Shown piece by piece: positions 18,143 through 26,339 of a stretch of 64,000 nucleotides of DNA. The notes beneath the pieces are model-generated. The model was not told where the DNA came from and searched no databases. It saw only the letters and a list, made by a program, of their open reading frames with translations. The stretch's first letter is position 1. Every line of letters starts with the position of its first letter. The stretch covers positions 90,475 through 154,474 of the forward strand of contig NZ_LODL01000019.1 in the NCBI RefSeq assembly GCF_001551835.1, given 5' to 3'. This DNA is from Dechloromonas denitrificans (GTDB lineage: Bacteria; Pseudomonadota; Gammaproteobacteria; Burkholderiales; Rhodocyclaceae). Made by a program: the position numbers and the translations under genes.

Positions 18143-18838
18143 ATGAATCCAAGCCCTCACATCCTGCTGGTCGACGACGATGTCGAACTGGCCGGCATGT
18201 TGCGCGACTACCTGATCCAGGAAGGTTTTGCCGCAACCGCCGTGCACGACGGCGAAGCGGGCGTCGCCGAGGCCTTGTCCGGCCACTACGCCATCGTCGT
18301 GCTTGATGTGATGATGCCGAGGATCAGCGGCATCGAAGCGCTGCGCCGAATCCGTGCGGCGAGCAGTGTGCCGGTGCTGATGCTGACGGCGAAGGGCGAC
18401 GACATGGATCGTATCGTCGGCCTCGAATTGGGCGCCGACGACTATGTGCCGAAGCCCTGCCTGCCGCGCGAACTGGCCGCCCGGTTGCGTGCCATCCTGC
18501 GCCGGACGCAACAGAGTGGCGAAACGACGGGCGGGGCGCCGCTGGTGATCGGCGCCCTCAATGTCCTGCCCGAGCAGCGGCGGGTCGAGTGGGCCGGCGC
18601 CCCGGTCGACCTGACCAGCACCGAATTCAACCTGCTCGAGATCCTGGCCCGCAACGCCGGGCGCCCGGTCAGCAAGAGCGATCTTTCCGAGCTGGCGCTG
18701 GGGCGGCCGCTGGCCCGCTTCGACCGGAGCATCGACGTCCATCTGTCGAGCATTCGCCACAAGCTGGGCTGCCTGGCCGATGGCCGCTCGTGCATCCAGA
18801 CCGTCTACCGGCAGGGTTACCAGTTGATTAGGGAGTAG
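18143..18838 (+). CDS. CpxR-like OmpR-family response regulator
   Basis: 231-aa transcription regulator. The receiver domain (1-120) has the acidic pocket DDD at 11-13, phospho-acceptor Asp55 (VLDVMMP), and the DDYVPKP Lys; the winged-helix output domain covers about 135-228. The receiver is strongly CpxR-like (LELGADDYVPKPC, RELAARLRAILRR). Start at 18143 is chosen over an in-frame ATG at 18080 because ILLVDDD should be near the N-terminus. The kinase gene starts one base after its stop. CpxR-type boxes lie upstream of this gene, its divergent neighbour and the following tolC-like gene. Confidence 0.9.
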   Translation: MNPSPHILLVDDDVELAGMLRDYLIQEGFAATAVHDGEAGVAEALSGHYAIVVLDVMMPRISGIEALRRIRAASSVPVLMLTAKGDDMDRIVGLELGADDYVPKPCLPRELAARLRAILRRTQQSGETTGGAPLVIGALNVLPEQRRVEWAGAPVDLTSTEFNLLEILARNAGRPVSKSDLSELALGRPLARFDRSIDVHLSSIRHKLGCLADGRSCIQTVYRQGYQLIRE

Positions 18839-18839
18839 C

Positions 18840-20003
18840 GTGGGCCGGCTGTTCTGGAAGTTCTTCCTGTTCATCTGGCTGCTGCAACTGGCCGGTGTCG
18901 GCGGGGTCAGCCTGCTGTTCTGGCTGGAGCGCCAGCAGGCCGAGGCCCAGTGGCGCGCGCAACTGGCCGCTTCGGGCCTGCCGCCCGAGGCGCGGCCGCC
19001 ATTCGACTGGGCGCGCGGCGGCCCGCCCGGACCACCGCCGGGTTTGACCGGTGAACGCCCGCCCGAGCCGGCGCATTTTTCCCGCCCGCCGCCGCCCGAG
19101 ATGCGGCACGGCCCGCGCCTGCCGCTGATTCCCCTGCTCGCTGCCTTGCTGGTCAGTCTGCTCAGCGCCTTCGGCCTGGCCTGGTACTTTGCCAAGCCGA
19201 TCCGCCAGTTGCGGCGCGCCTTCGATGCCGCGGCCGACGGTGATCTGGCGGTCCGCATCGGTGATGGCATGGGCGGGCGGCGGGATGAACTGGCCGATCT
19301 CGGTCGCGATTTCGACCGGATGACCGAACGCCTGGCGGCGCTGGTCGATGGCCAGAAAAAGCTGCTGCACGATGTGTCGCACGAGATGCGCTCGCCGCTG
19401 GCCCGCCTGCAGGCGGCGATCGGCCTGGCCCGGCAGCAGCCGGCGCGGATGGAGGATTCGCTGGGCCGCATCGAGCGCGAGGGGGAGCGGATGAATCTGC
19501 TGGTCGGCGAACTGCTCACCCTGTCACGCCTGGAAGCCGGTGTCAGCGGTGTGCTCGAAGAGGTCGAGATGGGCGAACTGCTCGACGACATCGTCGAGGA
19601 TGCGCGTTTCGAAGGGGCGGCACGCCAGGTCGCGGTCGACTTCGTGGCCGGCGAGATGCCGGAAATTCGCGCCAATGGCGAACTGCTGCATCGCGCCATC
19701 GAAAATATCGTGCGCAACGCGCTGCGCTATTCGCCGGACGGCGGCATGGTCCGCCTCGAGGCCGGGTGCCAGGGCAGTTGCTTCCGGCTGGTGGTCAGCG
19801 ATCACGGACCGGGCGTGGCCGAGGATGAGCTGGCGGCGATTTTTACGCCATTCTTCCGGGGCGGCGGCCAAGGTAGCGGTGGCGGCTATGGTTTGGGGCT
19901 GGCGATTGCCAAACGGGTGGTTGCTGCGGTCAACGGCCAAATACAGGCAAAAAATGCGGACACCGGCCATGGCCTGATCGTTGAAATTGAGCTGCCTGTG
20001 TAA
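18840..20003 (+). CDS. CpxA-like sensor histidine kinase
   Basis: 387-aa membrane kinase, GTG start. Transmembrane helices at about 8-28 and 96-117 enclose an unusual periplasmic loop of about 65 residues rich in Pro, Arg and Gly (PPGPPPGL, RPPPPEMRHGP) instead of the normal CpxA sensor fold. HAMP at about 117-170, phospho-acceptor His181 (HDVSHEMRSPLARLQ), then an HATPase domain with N (NIVRNALRYSP), DHGPGV and GLGLAI boxes. Partner is the adjacent CpxR-like regulator. The loop composition suggests sensing of cations or envelope charge, but this is only inference. Confidence 0.88.
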   Translation: MGRLFWKFFLFIWLLQLAGVGGVSLLFWLERQQAEAQWRAQLAASGLPPEARPPFDWARGGPPGPPPGLTGERPPEPAHFSRPPPPEMRHGPRLPLIPLLAALLVSLLSAFGLAWYFAKPIRQLRRAFDAAADGDLAVRIGDGMGGRRDELADLGRDFDRMTERLAALVDGQKKLLHDVSHEMRSPLARLQAAIGLARQQPARMEDSLGRIEREGERMNLLVGELLTLSRLEAGVSGVLEEVEMGELLDDIVEDARFEGAARQVAVDFVAGEMPEIRANGELLHRAIENIVRNALRYSPDGGMVRLEAGCQGSCFRLVVSDHGPGVAEDELAAIFTPFFRGGGQGSGGGYGLGLAIAKRVVAAVNGQIQAKNADTGHGLIVEIELPV

Positions 20004-20009
20004 GGAAAT

Positions 20010-20024
20010 CTTACAAAAACTTAC
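20010..20024 (-). promoter_or_regulatory. CpxR-like direct repeat upstream of the TolC-family gene
   Basis: CTTAC-AAAAA-CTTAC on the + strand, which reads GTAAG-TTTTT-GTAAG on the - strand: two half-sites 10 bp apart with the same core as the sites at 17800 and 18056. It abuts a -35/-10 pair for the following gene. Confidence 0.55.
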
Positions 20025-20051
20025 ATAAACATCTGTTGTGTTTTCTATAAT
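20021..20051 (+). promoter_or_regulatory. Promoter for the TolC-family gene
   Basis: TTACAT (20021-20026) and a perfect TATAAT (20046-20051), spacer 19 bases. The region is AT-rich in a GC-rich background. It follows the kinase stop by 17 bases and overlaps the CpxR-like repeat, so the TolC-family gene has its own regulated promoter in addition to read-through. Confidence 0.6.
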
Positions 20052-20172
20052 TGGCGGGCTTCAGATTTGAAGTTGTATCAGTAATTCCTTATCCCGCTAA
20101 TTTCTGCCCTGTTTTTTGCATTTGGCGGGCTGATTGTCTGGCTGACCGACAGCCGATTTCGATTGACCGCCC

Positions 20173-22014
20173 ATGAAACAGAACGCCATTCTCGTCCTTC
20201 TTCTCGCTACCGTTTTCCCCGCCCTTGCCCAGACGTCGCTGCCGGCGACGCTGAAGGAGGTGGCGCAGCAAGCGGTGCTGAACAGCCCGGAAGTGACCTC
20301 GAAATGGCACAACTACAAGGCGGCGGAAGAAGAAATCGGGGTGGCTCGCGGCGGCTTCCTGCCGCGCGTTGACCTGACCGCCGGCGGTGGCCGGGAAACC
20401 CTGCAACAACCGCCGCTGCGCGACCGTAACGACTACAGTCGGAGCAGCTACCTGCTCAGCCTCAACCAGATGCTCTTCGACGGCTTCGCCACCCACAACG
20501 AAGTCCGTCGCCTCGACAAAGCCCGCCTCGTTCGCTACTACGAACTGCTCGACGCCTCCGAAAACGTCGCCCTCGAAGCCGCCCGCGCCTACCTCGACGT
20601 CCTCCGTTACCGCTTCCTGGTCAATCTCGCCGAAGACAACTACGTCCAGCACAAAGCCACCCACGAACAACTCATCCGGCGCACCCAAAGCGGCGTCGGT
20701 CGTCGCGTCGACCTCGAACAAGCCGGCAGCCGCCTCGCCCTCGCCGAAATCAACCTGACCACCGAAACCGCCAACCTGCACGACGTCACCGCCCGCTACC
20801 AGCGCCTGATCAACAGCCAGCCCCCCGGCACCGTGCTCCCCCCCAGCCAGCTCGGCAACCAACTGCCGGCCAGCCAAAAAGCCGCCCTCGACACCCTCTA
20901 CCAAAAAAACCCGGCCCTCCTCGCCGCCGTTGAAAACATCGAAGCCGCCGAACGCGACATCGACGTCCGCCGTGCCGCCTACAGCCCCAAACTCGACTTC
21001 CGGGCCCGCACCGACAACACCAACAACTACCTCGGCGTCGACGGTCAACGCAACTACAACGTCGCCGAACTCGTCGTCAGCTGGAATATCTTCAACGGCG
21101 GCAGCGACCGCGCCCGCGAAAAGCAATACATCGAACGCAAGCACCTCGCCGTCGATCTACGCGAAAAAGCCTGCCGCGACACCCGGCAAACCCTCGCCAT
21201 CGCCTACAACGACGTCCAGCGCCTGAAAGAACAAAGCACCTACCTCGCCACCCAGGTCAGCCTGCTCGAAAAAACCCGCGACGCCTACCGCGACCAATTC
21301 AACGTCGGCCAACGCACCCTGCTCGACCTGCTCGACACCGAAAACGAACTGCTCAGCGCCCGCCGCAACGCCGTCAACGCCGACACCGACTTGAGCCTCG
21401 CCTACCTGCGCACCTACGCCGGCATGGGCACCCTGCTCGAAGTCCTCGGCCTGCAAAAACTCGACGCCCGCGACCCGGCCGCCAACGAACTCGCCGGCAG
21501 CGACGCCCGCCAATTCTGCCCGGCTGAAGCCATCACCCAAGTCGCCAGCAACCGCGAAACCCTCAACGCCCGCGCCATGGCCCAACTCGACAGCAAGCCG
21601 GCGCTCCCTGCCGCCGCCGTGCCGCCGGCCAGCCTCGACGGCGAACTGCAAGCCCAGGTCAACGCCTGGGCCGCCGCCTGGGCCGCCAAGAACTACAACG
21701 ACTACCTCGCCTTCTACGCCCCCAGCTTCACCCCGGACGGCGGCCTGAGCCGCGAAGACTGGGCGCAACTACGGCGCAGCCGGATCGCGACCCGTGACAA
21801 CATCGGCGTCGAGCTGCACGACATCAAGATCCGGCTGGACGGCCCGGACCGTGCCTTCGCCGAATTCCGCCAGGTCTATCAGTCGAATCAGTACAAGGAC
21901 ACGACGCAGAAGAGCCTGGAGCTGATCAAGGTCGGCGGCAAGTGGCTGATCAACCGGGAAAGCTCGGTGCCTTGTACTGGGAATACCGTCGGCGGGTGTA
22001 AGGTCAGCCGCTAG
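20173..22014 (+). CDS. TolC-family outer-membrane protein with C-terminal Cds6-like domain
   Basis: 613 aa. A signal peptide (MKQNAILVLLLATVFPALAQ) leads into a TolC-type outer-membrane channel, about 25-450: LKEVAQQAVLNSPEV, two coiled-coil/beta repeats, and FNVGQRTLLDLLDTENELLSAR in the second. Residues about 495-605 form an NTF2-like domain of the Cds6 type (AWAAKNYNDYLAFYAPSF, WLINRES) normally seen in L,D-transpeptidase or cell-envelope proteins. Such fusions are known in type I secretion outer-membrane components, but no ABC transporter or HlyD-like adaptor is adjacent. From about 20430 to 21770 codon choice is unlike the neighbours (Leu CTC, Lys AAA, Gln CAA, Glu GAA), giving a strong C-over-G skew. 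Confidence 0.82.
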   Translation: MKQNAILVLLLATVFPALAQTSLPATLKEVAQQAVLNSPEVTSKWHNYKAAEEEIGVARGGFLPRVDLTAGGGRETLQQPPLRDRNDYSRSSYLLSLNQMLFDGFATHNEVRRLDKARLVRYYELLDASENVALEAARAYLDVLRYRFLVNLAEDNYVQHKATHEQLIRRTQSGVGRRVDLEQAGSRLALAEINLTTETANLHDVTARYQRLINSQPPGTVLPPSQLGNQLPASQKAALDTLYQKNPALLAAVENIEAAERDIDVRRAAYSPKLDFRARTDNTNNYLGVDGQRNYNVAELVVSWNIFNGGSDRAREKQYIERKHLAVDLREKACRDTRQTLAIAYNDVQRLKEQSTYLATQVSLLEKTRDAYRDQFNVGQRTLLDLLDTENELLSARRNAVNADTDLSLAYLRTYAGMGTLLEVLGLQKLDARDPAANELAGSDARQFCPAEAITQVASNRETLNARAMAQLDSKPALPAAAVPPASLDGELQAQVNAWAAAWAAKNYNDYLAFYAPSFTPDGGLSREDWAQLRRSRIATRDNIGVELHDIKIRLDGPDRAFAEFRQVYQSNQYKDTTQKSLELIKVGGKWLINRESSVPCTGNTVGGCKVSR

Positions 22015-22035
22015 TCGCCAAGCAATGAAAAACCG

Positions 22036-22045
22036 CCCTTCGGGG
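22036..22045. repeat. Left copy of 10-bp target duplication (CCCTTCGGGG)
   Basis: Identical to 22110-22119. The two copies flank the 64-bp inverted-repeat element exactly, as expected for a target-site duplication. The base-pairing stem with UUCG loop was probably part of a single terminator before insertion. Confidence 0.6.
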
Positions 22046-22109
22046 CTAATACCGTTCAGTTAAGCGTCATTCCCGCGAAAGCGGGAATCCAGGAGCCGAG
22101 CGTTATTAG
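22046..22109. mobile_element. 64-bp MITE-like element with internal ATTCCCGC palindrome
   Basis: Ends CTAATAcCG and, inverted, CTAATAaCG (8 of 9 match). The interior contains a perfect 8-bp hairpin ATTCCCGC-GAAA-GCGGGAAT (22069-22088). The core is the widely dispersed proteobacterial repeat that, translated on the - strand, reads WIPAFAGMT, a familiar spurious peptide. It is flanked by a 10-bp direct duplication. No transposase is encoded, so mobilisation would need one in trans. No other copy was seen in this window. Confidence 0.65.
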
Positions 22110-22127
22110 CCCTTCGGGGCGGTTTTT
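22110..22127 (+). terminator. UUCG-loop terminator after the TolC-family gene
   Basis: GCCC-TTCG-GGGC stem with a T-run (TTTTT) at about 22123-22127. The matching left half at 22030-22045 reads as a T-run hairpin on the - strand, for the convergent response-regulator gene. Together they look like one bidirectional terminator split by the MITE-like element. Confidence 0.7.
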
Positions 22128-22138
22128 GCTTGTTTTGG

Positions 22139-22158
22139 CCGGTCGACCGCCGGACTCG
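22139..22158. repeat. 20-bp exact repeat, copy 2
   Basis: Same 20 bases as 17973-17992, just downstream of the response regulator stop at 22171. Confidence 0.4.
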
Positions 22159-22170
22159 GCGGCGGGCGAA

Positions 22171-22881
22171 CTACTGGGCGTTCTGGACGTCGGCGATGAA
22201 GACGTAGCCCTGCGAGCGCAAGGTCTTGATGAAAGCGTTGCCGTCGGCCTGCTTGCCGAGAATGCGGCGGATCTGGCTGACGTGGACATCGATGATGCGA
22301 TCGTAGGCGACATATTCGCGCTTCAGGACGCGCGACAGTTGTTCGCGGGAAAGCGGCGCGAACGGGTTTTCCAGGAAGGCGCTGAGCAGCGCAAAGGCAG
22401 AAACGCCGAGCGGGCTGGACAGGCCTTCGTTGTGGGTCAGTTCGCGCGAGGCGGTGTTGAGCGTCCATGGGCCGAACTGGATGTTGCGTGCTTCGCCGCG
22501 CAGGACCGGCGGGTTGCGCCCTTGGCTGCGGCGCAGCAGGCCGCGGGTGCGGGCGAGCAGTTCGCGCAGGTTGCACGGTTTGGGCAGGAAATCGTCGGCG
22601 CCGATTTCGATGCCGATGATGCGCTCGATTTCATCGGAGCGGGTGGAGTGGATGAGCACCGGCACTTCGGATTGCTGGCGCAATTGGCGCAGCAACTCGA
22701 GGCCGTCGGCATCGGGCAGGCTGAGATCAAGAATGATGACGTCGGGGTTTTCGCCAAGCTGGCGCCACATGGCGGCGCCATTTTCGGCGTAGATCGCGCC
22801 GATGCCTGCAGTGGCCAGGGTGGTGCCAAGGATATGGCGGGTGGCGGGATCGTCTTCAACGATAAGTGCAGTCTGGCGCAT
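22171..22881 (-). CDS. OmpR-family response regulator (TorR-like)
   Basis: 236-aa regulator. Receiver domain 1-120 with DD at 10-11, Asp52 as phospho-acceptor (IILDLSLPDADG) and the KP switch Lys (DDFLPKPCN); winged-helix output domain about 140-230 (RIIDVHVSQIRRILG). ATG 22881 is chosen because the receiver fold starts at its TALIVEDD; an upstream ATG at 22926 is possible. No kinase gene is on the same strand; the divergent Hpt/hybrid-kinase genes across the 166-bp gap are the likely phosphate donors. Confidence 0.88.
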   Translation of the reverse strand: MRQTALIVEDDPATRHILGTTLATAGIGAIYAENGAAMWRQLGENPDVIILDLSLPDADGLELLRQLRQQSEVPVLIHSTRSDEIERIIGIEIGADDFLPKPCNLRELLARTRGLLRRSQGRNPPVLRGEARNIQFGPWTLNTASRELTHNEGLSSPLGVSAFALLSAFLENPFAPLSREQLSRVLKREYVAYDRIIDVHVSQIRRILGKQADGNAFIKTLRSQGYVFIADVQNAQ

Positions 22882-23047
22882 GGGGCTGAATGCTTGAAAA
22901 GCCTGAAGGAACGAATTGTAATCCAAGGTAAAAAAACCGGGCTTGATTTACCATGCTGGCATGTTCAAATTCCCGTTTGCTGCAACAATTAGCCGATGAA
23001 CCAATTGCTACGACTGCTTCGCTGTTTTTCCGCAAGGTCGGCCTGAA

Positions 23048-23437
23048 ATGGCGGTTCCGACTTCACTGAACGGTTTCGATGTCGCGCCGGCGGTCGACCG
23101 CATGCTCGGACAGCCTGAACTCTGGTGGCAGGCAGTCGGCCTGTTTGTCGACCACTTTGCCGGCTGGGAACCAGTCTGGTTGGCGACGCGCGGCGACGAT
23201 GCGGCCGAATGCCGGCAGGTACATGCCTTGCGCAGCGCGGCCGCCAATGTCGGGGCCAGCCACCTGTCCTGCGTCGCCACCGTGCTCGAAGAGTTGCTGA
23301 GCATTCGCCTGGCGGGGCGGCCGGTGCCGGTGCCGGCCAGCCTGCGCTGGTATTTGCAGGATTGTTTTCGCGAGGTCTGGCAGGCGGCCGCCGAGGCCCG
23401 CTGGAGTGACGGACTGCCGGCCGCGAGGGCGGCGTGA
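23048..23437 (+). CDS. Hpt-domain phosphotransfer protein
   Basis: 129-aa helical protein. The segment [16 protein letters not shown] around residues 58-73 matches the histidine phosphotransfer motif (HxLKSxxxNxGA), with His59 as the phospho-acceptor. The rest lacks recognisable domains. Its stop overlaps the start of the hybrid kinase by four bases, so they are translationally coupled and presumably act in one phosphorelay. It is divergent from a TorR-like regulator, a plausible final target. Confidence 0.65.
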   Translation: MAVPTSLNGFDVAPAVDRMLGQPELWWQAVGLFVDHFAGWEPVWLATRGDDAAECRQVHALRSAAANVGASHLSCVATVLEELLSIRLAGRPVPVPASLRWYLQDCFREVWQAAAEARWSDGLPAARAA

Positions 23438-25875
23438 TCGGCGATCCCCGGGCATCTTTGCGGGCCCGGCTGGCTCGCCTCAACCGCTGCGTCTTGCTGA
23501 TGACCCTTGGCTTGTTCAGCGTACTTGTTCTGTGTCTGGCGGTCGGGTTGCGCATTCGGGGCCAACTCGACCCGGCGGAGTTCGATCAACAACTGCTCTG
23601 GCTGGTCGGGCTGCTTCTGCTGGCGGGCGGGCTGGCATTGCGGCTAGTGCTGCGCTGGCAGCAGCGGCAAATCGAGCTATTGCTGGCGCCGATGCAGGAC
23701 GTTGCCCGGCAGATGGCCGAGGTGTCGGCCGGGCAGTTCGACCGCCGGGTCACGCCGAGCGGCGTCGCCGAACTCGATCAACTGGGCGATGGGTTCAACG
23801 CGATGATCGATCAGGTGCGCGAACGCGACCGCTGGCTGGCCTCGCATCTCGGCAGCCTGGAGCAGATGGTCGAGCAGCGGACCCGCGAGTTGCGCCAGGC
23901 GAAGGATGCGGCCGAAGCCGGCAGCCGGGCGAAAAGCGAGTTTCTGGCGACGATGAGCCACGAGATCCGGACGCCGATGAACGGTGTGCTCGGCATGACC
24001 GAATTGTTGCTCGACACCCGGCTCGAACCCAGCCAGCGGCAATTCGTCGAGGCCGTCGAGCGTTCCGGGCGGCATCTGCTGGGCATCATCAACGACATCC
24101 TTGATTTTTCGAAGATCGAGTCCGGCAAGCTGGTGCTGGAAGATGAAGATTTCGATTTACGGACGCTGCTCGAGGAATCGCTCGAGCTGTTCGCCCAGCC
24201 GGCCCACAAGAAAGGGCTTGAGCTGCTGGCCGACCTGCCGACCGGTCAATCGCTGGTGGTGCGCAGCGACGCCTTGCGGCTGCGCCAGATCATTACCAAT
24301 TTGCTGGGCAACGCCGTCAAATTCACCGAACACGGTGAAATCGTGCTCGCTCTCGCCGTGCACCGCGCCGATGAAAACGGCCTGGCCTTCACGCTGACCG
24401 TCCGCGATAGCGGGATCGGCATTGCCGCCGAGGCGCAGCAGAAAGTGTTCGAGCACTTCGCCCAGGCCGACGGTTCGACGACCCGCAAATATGGCGGGAC
24501 CGGCCTTGGCTTGGCCATCTGCCACAGCCTGGTCGGCATGCTGGGCGGTAGCATGCGGCTGGACAGCCGCCCCGGGGCCGGCTCCAGTTTCCATGTCGAG
24601 CTGTGCCTGCCGCACGGCCAGGCGGCAAACTGCACTCCGCCCGCCAGCCCGCTGACGACCGGGGCTCGCCTGTTGATCGTCGATGACAGCCAGACCAACC
24701 GCGACATCCTGCTCGCCCAGGTCGAGAGCCGGGGCTTCGAAGCAGAAACCGCGGCCTCCGGTCGGGAGGGCCTGGATCGGCTGCGGGCCGCAGCCGAAGC
24801 CGGTGAGCCCTTCGCCTTGCTGCTGCTCGACATGCAGATGCCGGGCTTGAGCGGCCTGCAGGTGGCGACCGAGATTCGCAACGATCCGCGTCTGGCGGCT
24901 CTGCGCTTGCTCGTGCTCTCTTCGGCGATCGAGTCGATCGAGGCCACGGAGCGGGCCCGGCTCGGCATTGCCGACTGCCTGACCAAGCCGGTGCTGCAGG
25001 CCGAATTGTTCGCGGCCATCGCCCAGGCCCTGGCGCGGCATCCGCAGCCGGCGGGGCGGCCTGCCGTCGTCGCCCGCCCGCGCTTGCGCGGCCGGGTGCT
25101 GGTGGCGGAAGACAATGAAAGCAACCTGATTGTCGCCCAGGCCCATTTGGAGCGGCTCGGCCTGGCCGCCGGCATTGCAGCTAACGGCCGCCAGGCGCTG
25201 GAGATGTTGGCTGCCGAGCCTTTCGATCTGGTGCTGATGGATTGCCAGATGCCGGTGCTCGACGGTTTCGCGGCGACCCGCCTGCTGCGCGAGCGGGAGG
25301 CGGACAGCGGCCGGCATCTGCCGGTGGTCGCCTTGACTGCCAATGCCATGCAGGGCGACCGCGAGCGCTGCCTGGCCGCCGGCATGGACGATTACCTGGC
25401 CAAGCCGTTTTCCGGCGATGAAATGTTCGCCGTGCTGCAGCGCTGGCTGCCGGCCGAACGGCGGGAAGCGGTCGCCAGTGTCGCCAGCCCGGCCTTGCCG
25501 CCGGCCCCAGCGGCGCTCGATCCGGCCGCGCTCGACAAGATCCGGGCCCTGTCGCCGGACAAGGCCGATGAACTGGTCGGCCAGTTGCTGACCGCCTACC
25601 TGAAAGCGGCCAGCCGCGAAATGCAGAATATCGAAGCGGCCTGGCAGGTTGGCGATCTGAAACAAATGGCCCAGGCGGCGCATGCCCTGAAGTCGAGTTC
25701 GTTCAATGTCGGCGCCAATGTCTTCGGCGAAGGCCTGCGCGAACTCGAAAGCCTGAGCCTGGCCGGCGACCAGTCGGCGGTTCGGCGGCGCCTGTTCGCC
25801 ATCCACGAAGAGTGGCAGCGGGTCAGGGACGGCCTGGCTGCCCTGGAGGAGGAAAAGAAACGTGACTCAGCCTGA
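23434..25875 (+). CDS. Hybrid histidine kinase (HAMP-HisKA-HATPase-REC-REC-Hpt)
   Basis: 813 aa, GTG start. Two transmembrane helices (about 20-42 and 53-73) with almost no periplasmic loop, HAMP, a coiled-coil linker, phospho-acceptor His176 ([13 protein letters not shown]), ATPase domain ending in GTGLGLAI, first receiver with Asp466 (LLDMQMP), second receiver with Asp603 ([19 protein letters not shown]), and a C-terminal Hpt with His750 ([13 protein letters not shown]). BarA-like architecture, with one extra receiver. The short sensor region suggests that the signal is membrane or cytoplasmic. Flanked by a separate Hpt gene and a single-REC gene. Confidence 0.92.
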   Translation: MIGDPRASLRARLARLNRCVLLMTLGLFSVLVLCLAVGLRIRGQLDPAEFDQQLLWLVGLLLLAGGLALRLVLRWQQRQIELLLAPMQDVARQMAEVSAGQFDRRVTPSGVAELDQLGDGFNAMIDQVRERDRWLASHLGSLEQMVEQRTRELRQAKDAAEAGSRAKSEFLATMSHEIRTPMNGVLGMTELLLDTRLEPSQRQFVEAVERSGRHLLGIINDILDFSKIESGKLVLEDEDFDLRTLLEESLELFAQPAHKKGLELLADLPTGQSLVVRSDALRLRQIITNLLGNAVKFTEHGEIVLALAVHRADENGLAFTLTVRDSGIGIAAEAQQKVFEHFAQADGSTTRKYGGTGLGLAICHSLVGMLGGSMRLDSRPGAGSSFHVELCLPHGQAANCTPPASPLTTGARLLIVDDSQTNRDILLAQVESRGFEAETAASGREGLDRLRAAAEAGEPFALLLLDMQMPGLSGLQVATEIRNDPRLAALRLLVLSSAIESIEATERARLGIADCLTKPVLQAELFAAIAQALARHPQPAGRPAVVARPRLRGRVLVAEDNESNLIVAQAHLERLGLAAGIAANGRQALEMLAAEPFDLVLMDCQMPVLDGFAATRLLREREADSGRHLPVVALTANAMQGDRERCLAAGMDDYLAKPFSGDEMFAVLQRWLPAERREAVASVASPALPPAPAALDPAALDKIRALSPDKADELVGQLLTAYLKAASREMQNIEAAWQVGDLKQMAQAAHALKSSSFNVGANVFGEGLRELESLSLAGDQSAVRRRLFAIHEEWQRVRDGLAALEEEKKRDSA

Positions 25876-26236
25876 ATACCGGGTCCTCGTCGCTGACGAT
25901 GATCCCACCGTCGGCCTGCTGATGCCGGCCGCCCTCGCCGGCCAGGGCTTTGCCGTGACCGTGGTCGACAACGGCAAGGCCGCCCTCAATGAATTCGAAC
26001 GGACGCCGTTCGACATCATCCTGCTCGATGTCGAAATGCCGGAAATGGACGGTTTTGCGGTGTGCTCGGCGATTCGCCAGCGCCGCGGCGGCGAGATTCC
26101 GGTGGTGCTGGTTACCGGTCACACCGAGCCGGCCTTCATCCAGCGTGCCTACGATCTGGGGGCGGATTACATCGCCAAGCCGCTCGACTGGAGCCTGCTC
26201 GGCGGCTTGCTGCGCAATTTGCTGCAGACGGTCTGA
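25862..26236 (+). CDS. Single-domain response regulator
   Basis: 124-aa CheY-like receiver with acidic pocket DDD at 12-14, phospho-acceptor Asp56 ([11 protein letters not shown]) and Lys in YIAKPLDW. No output domain, so it acts by protein interaction or as a phosphate sink. GTG start overlaps the end of the hybrid kinase by 14 bases, pointing to co-translation. Confidence 0.85.
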   Translation: MTQPEYRVLVADDDPTVGLLMPAALAGQGFAVTVVDNGKAALNEFERTPFDIILLDVEMPEMDGFAVCSAIRQRRGGEIPVVLVTGHTEPAFIQRAYDLGADYIAKPLDWSLLGGLLRNLLQTV

Positions 26237-26339
26237 AGTGTCGAATCGGCCGGCAGGCGCCGCGGGCGGCGCGGAGCAGGTATGATTTCCCTCTGTCCGG
26301 ACCGGCGCTGACGTCGCATCGGTGGCAACAGGGGGAATC

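Noticed and set aside
17864-19717. Long open frame (617 codons) antisense to the CpxRA-like genes
   Set aside because: No recognisable domain, low-complexity Arg/Ser/Pro composition, and it lies fully opposite well-supported kinase and regulator genes; typical GC-rich shadow frame.
22056-22313. Short - strand reading frame ending in WIPAFAGMT
   Set aside because: Produced by the dispersed repeat element; not a gene.
22927-22952. GGTAAA...TTTACC inverted repeat in the gap between the TorR-like regulator and the Hpt gene
   Set aside because: Only 6-bp arms with a 14-base spacer; too weak to list as an operator without comparison.
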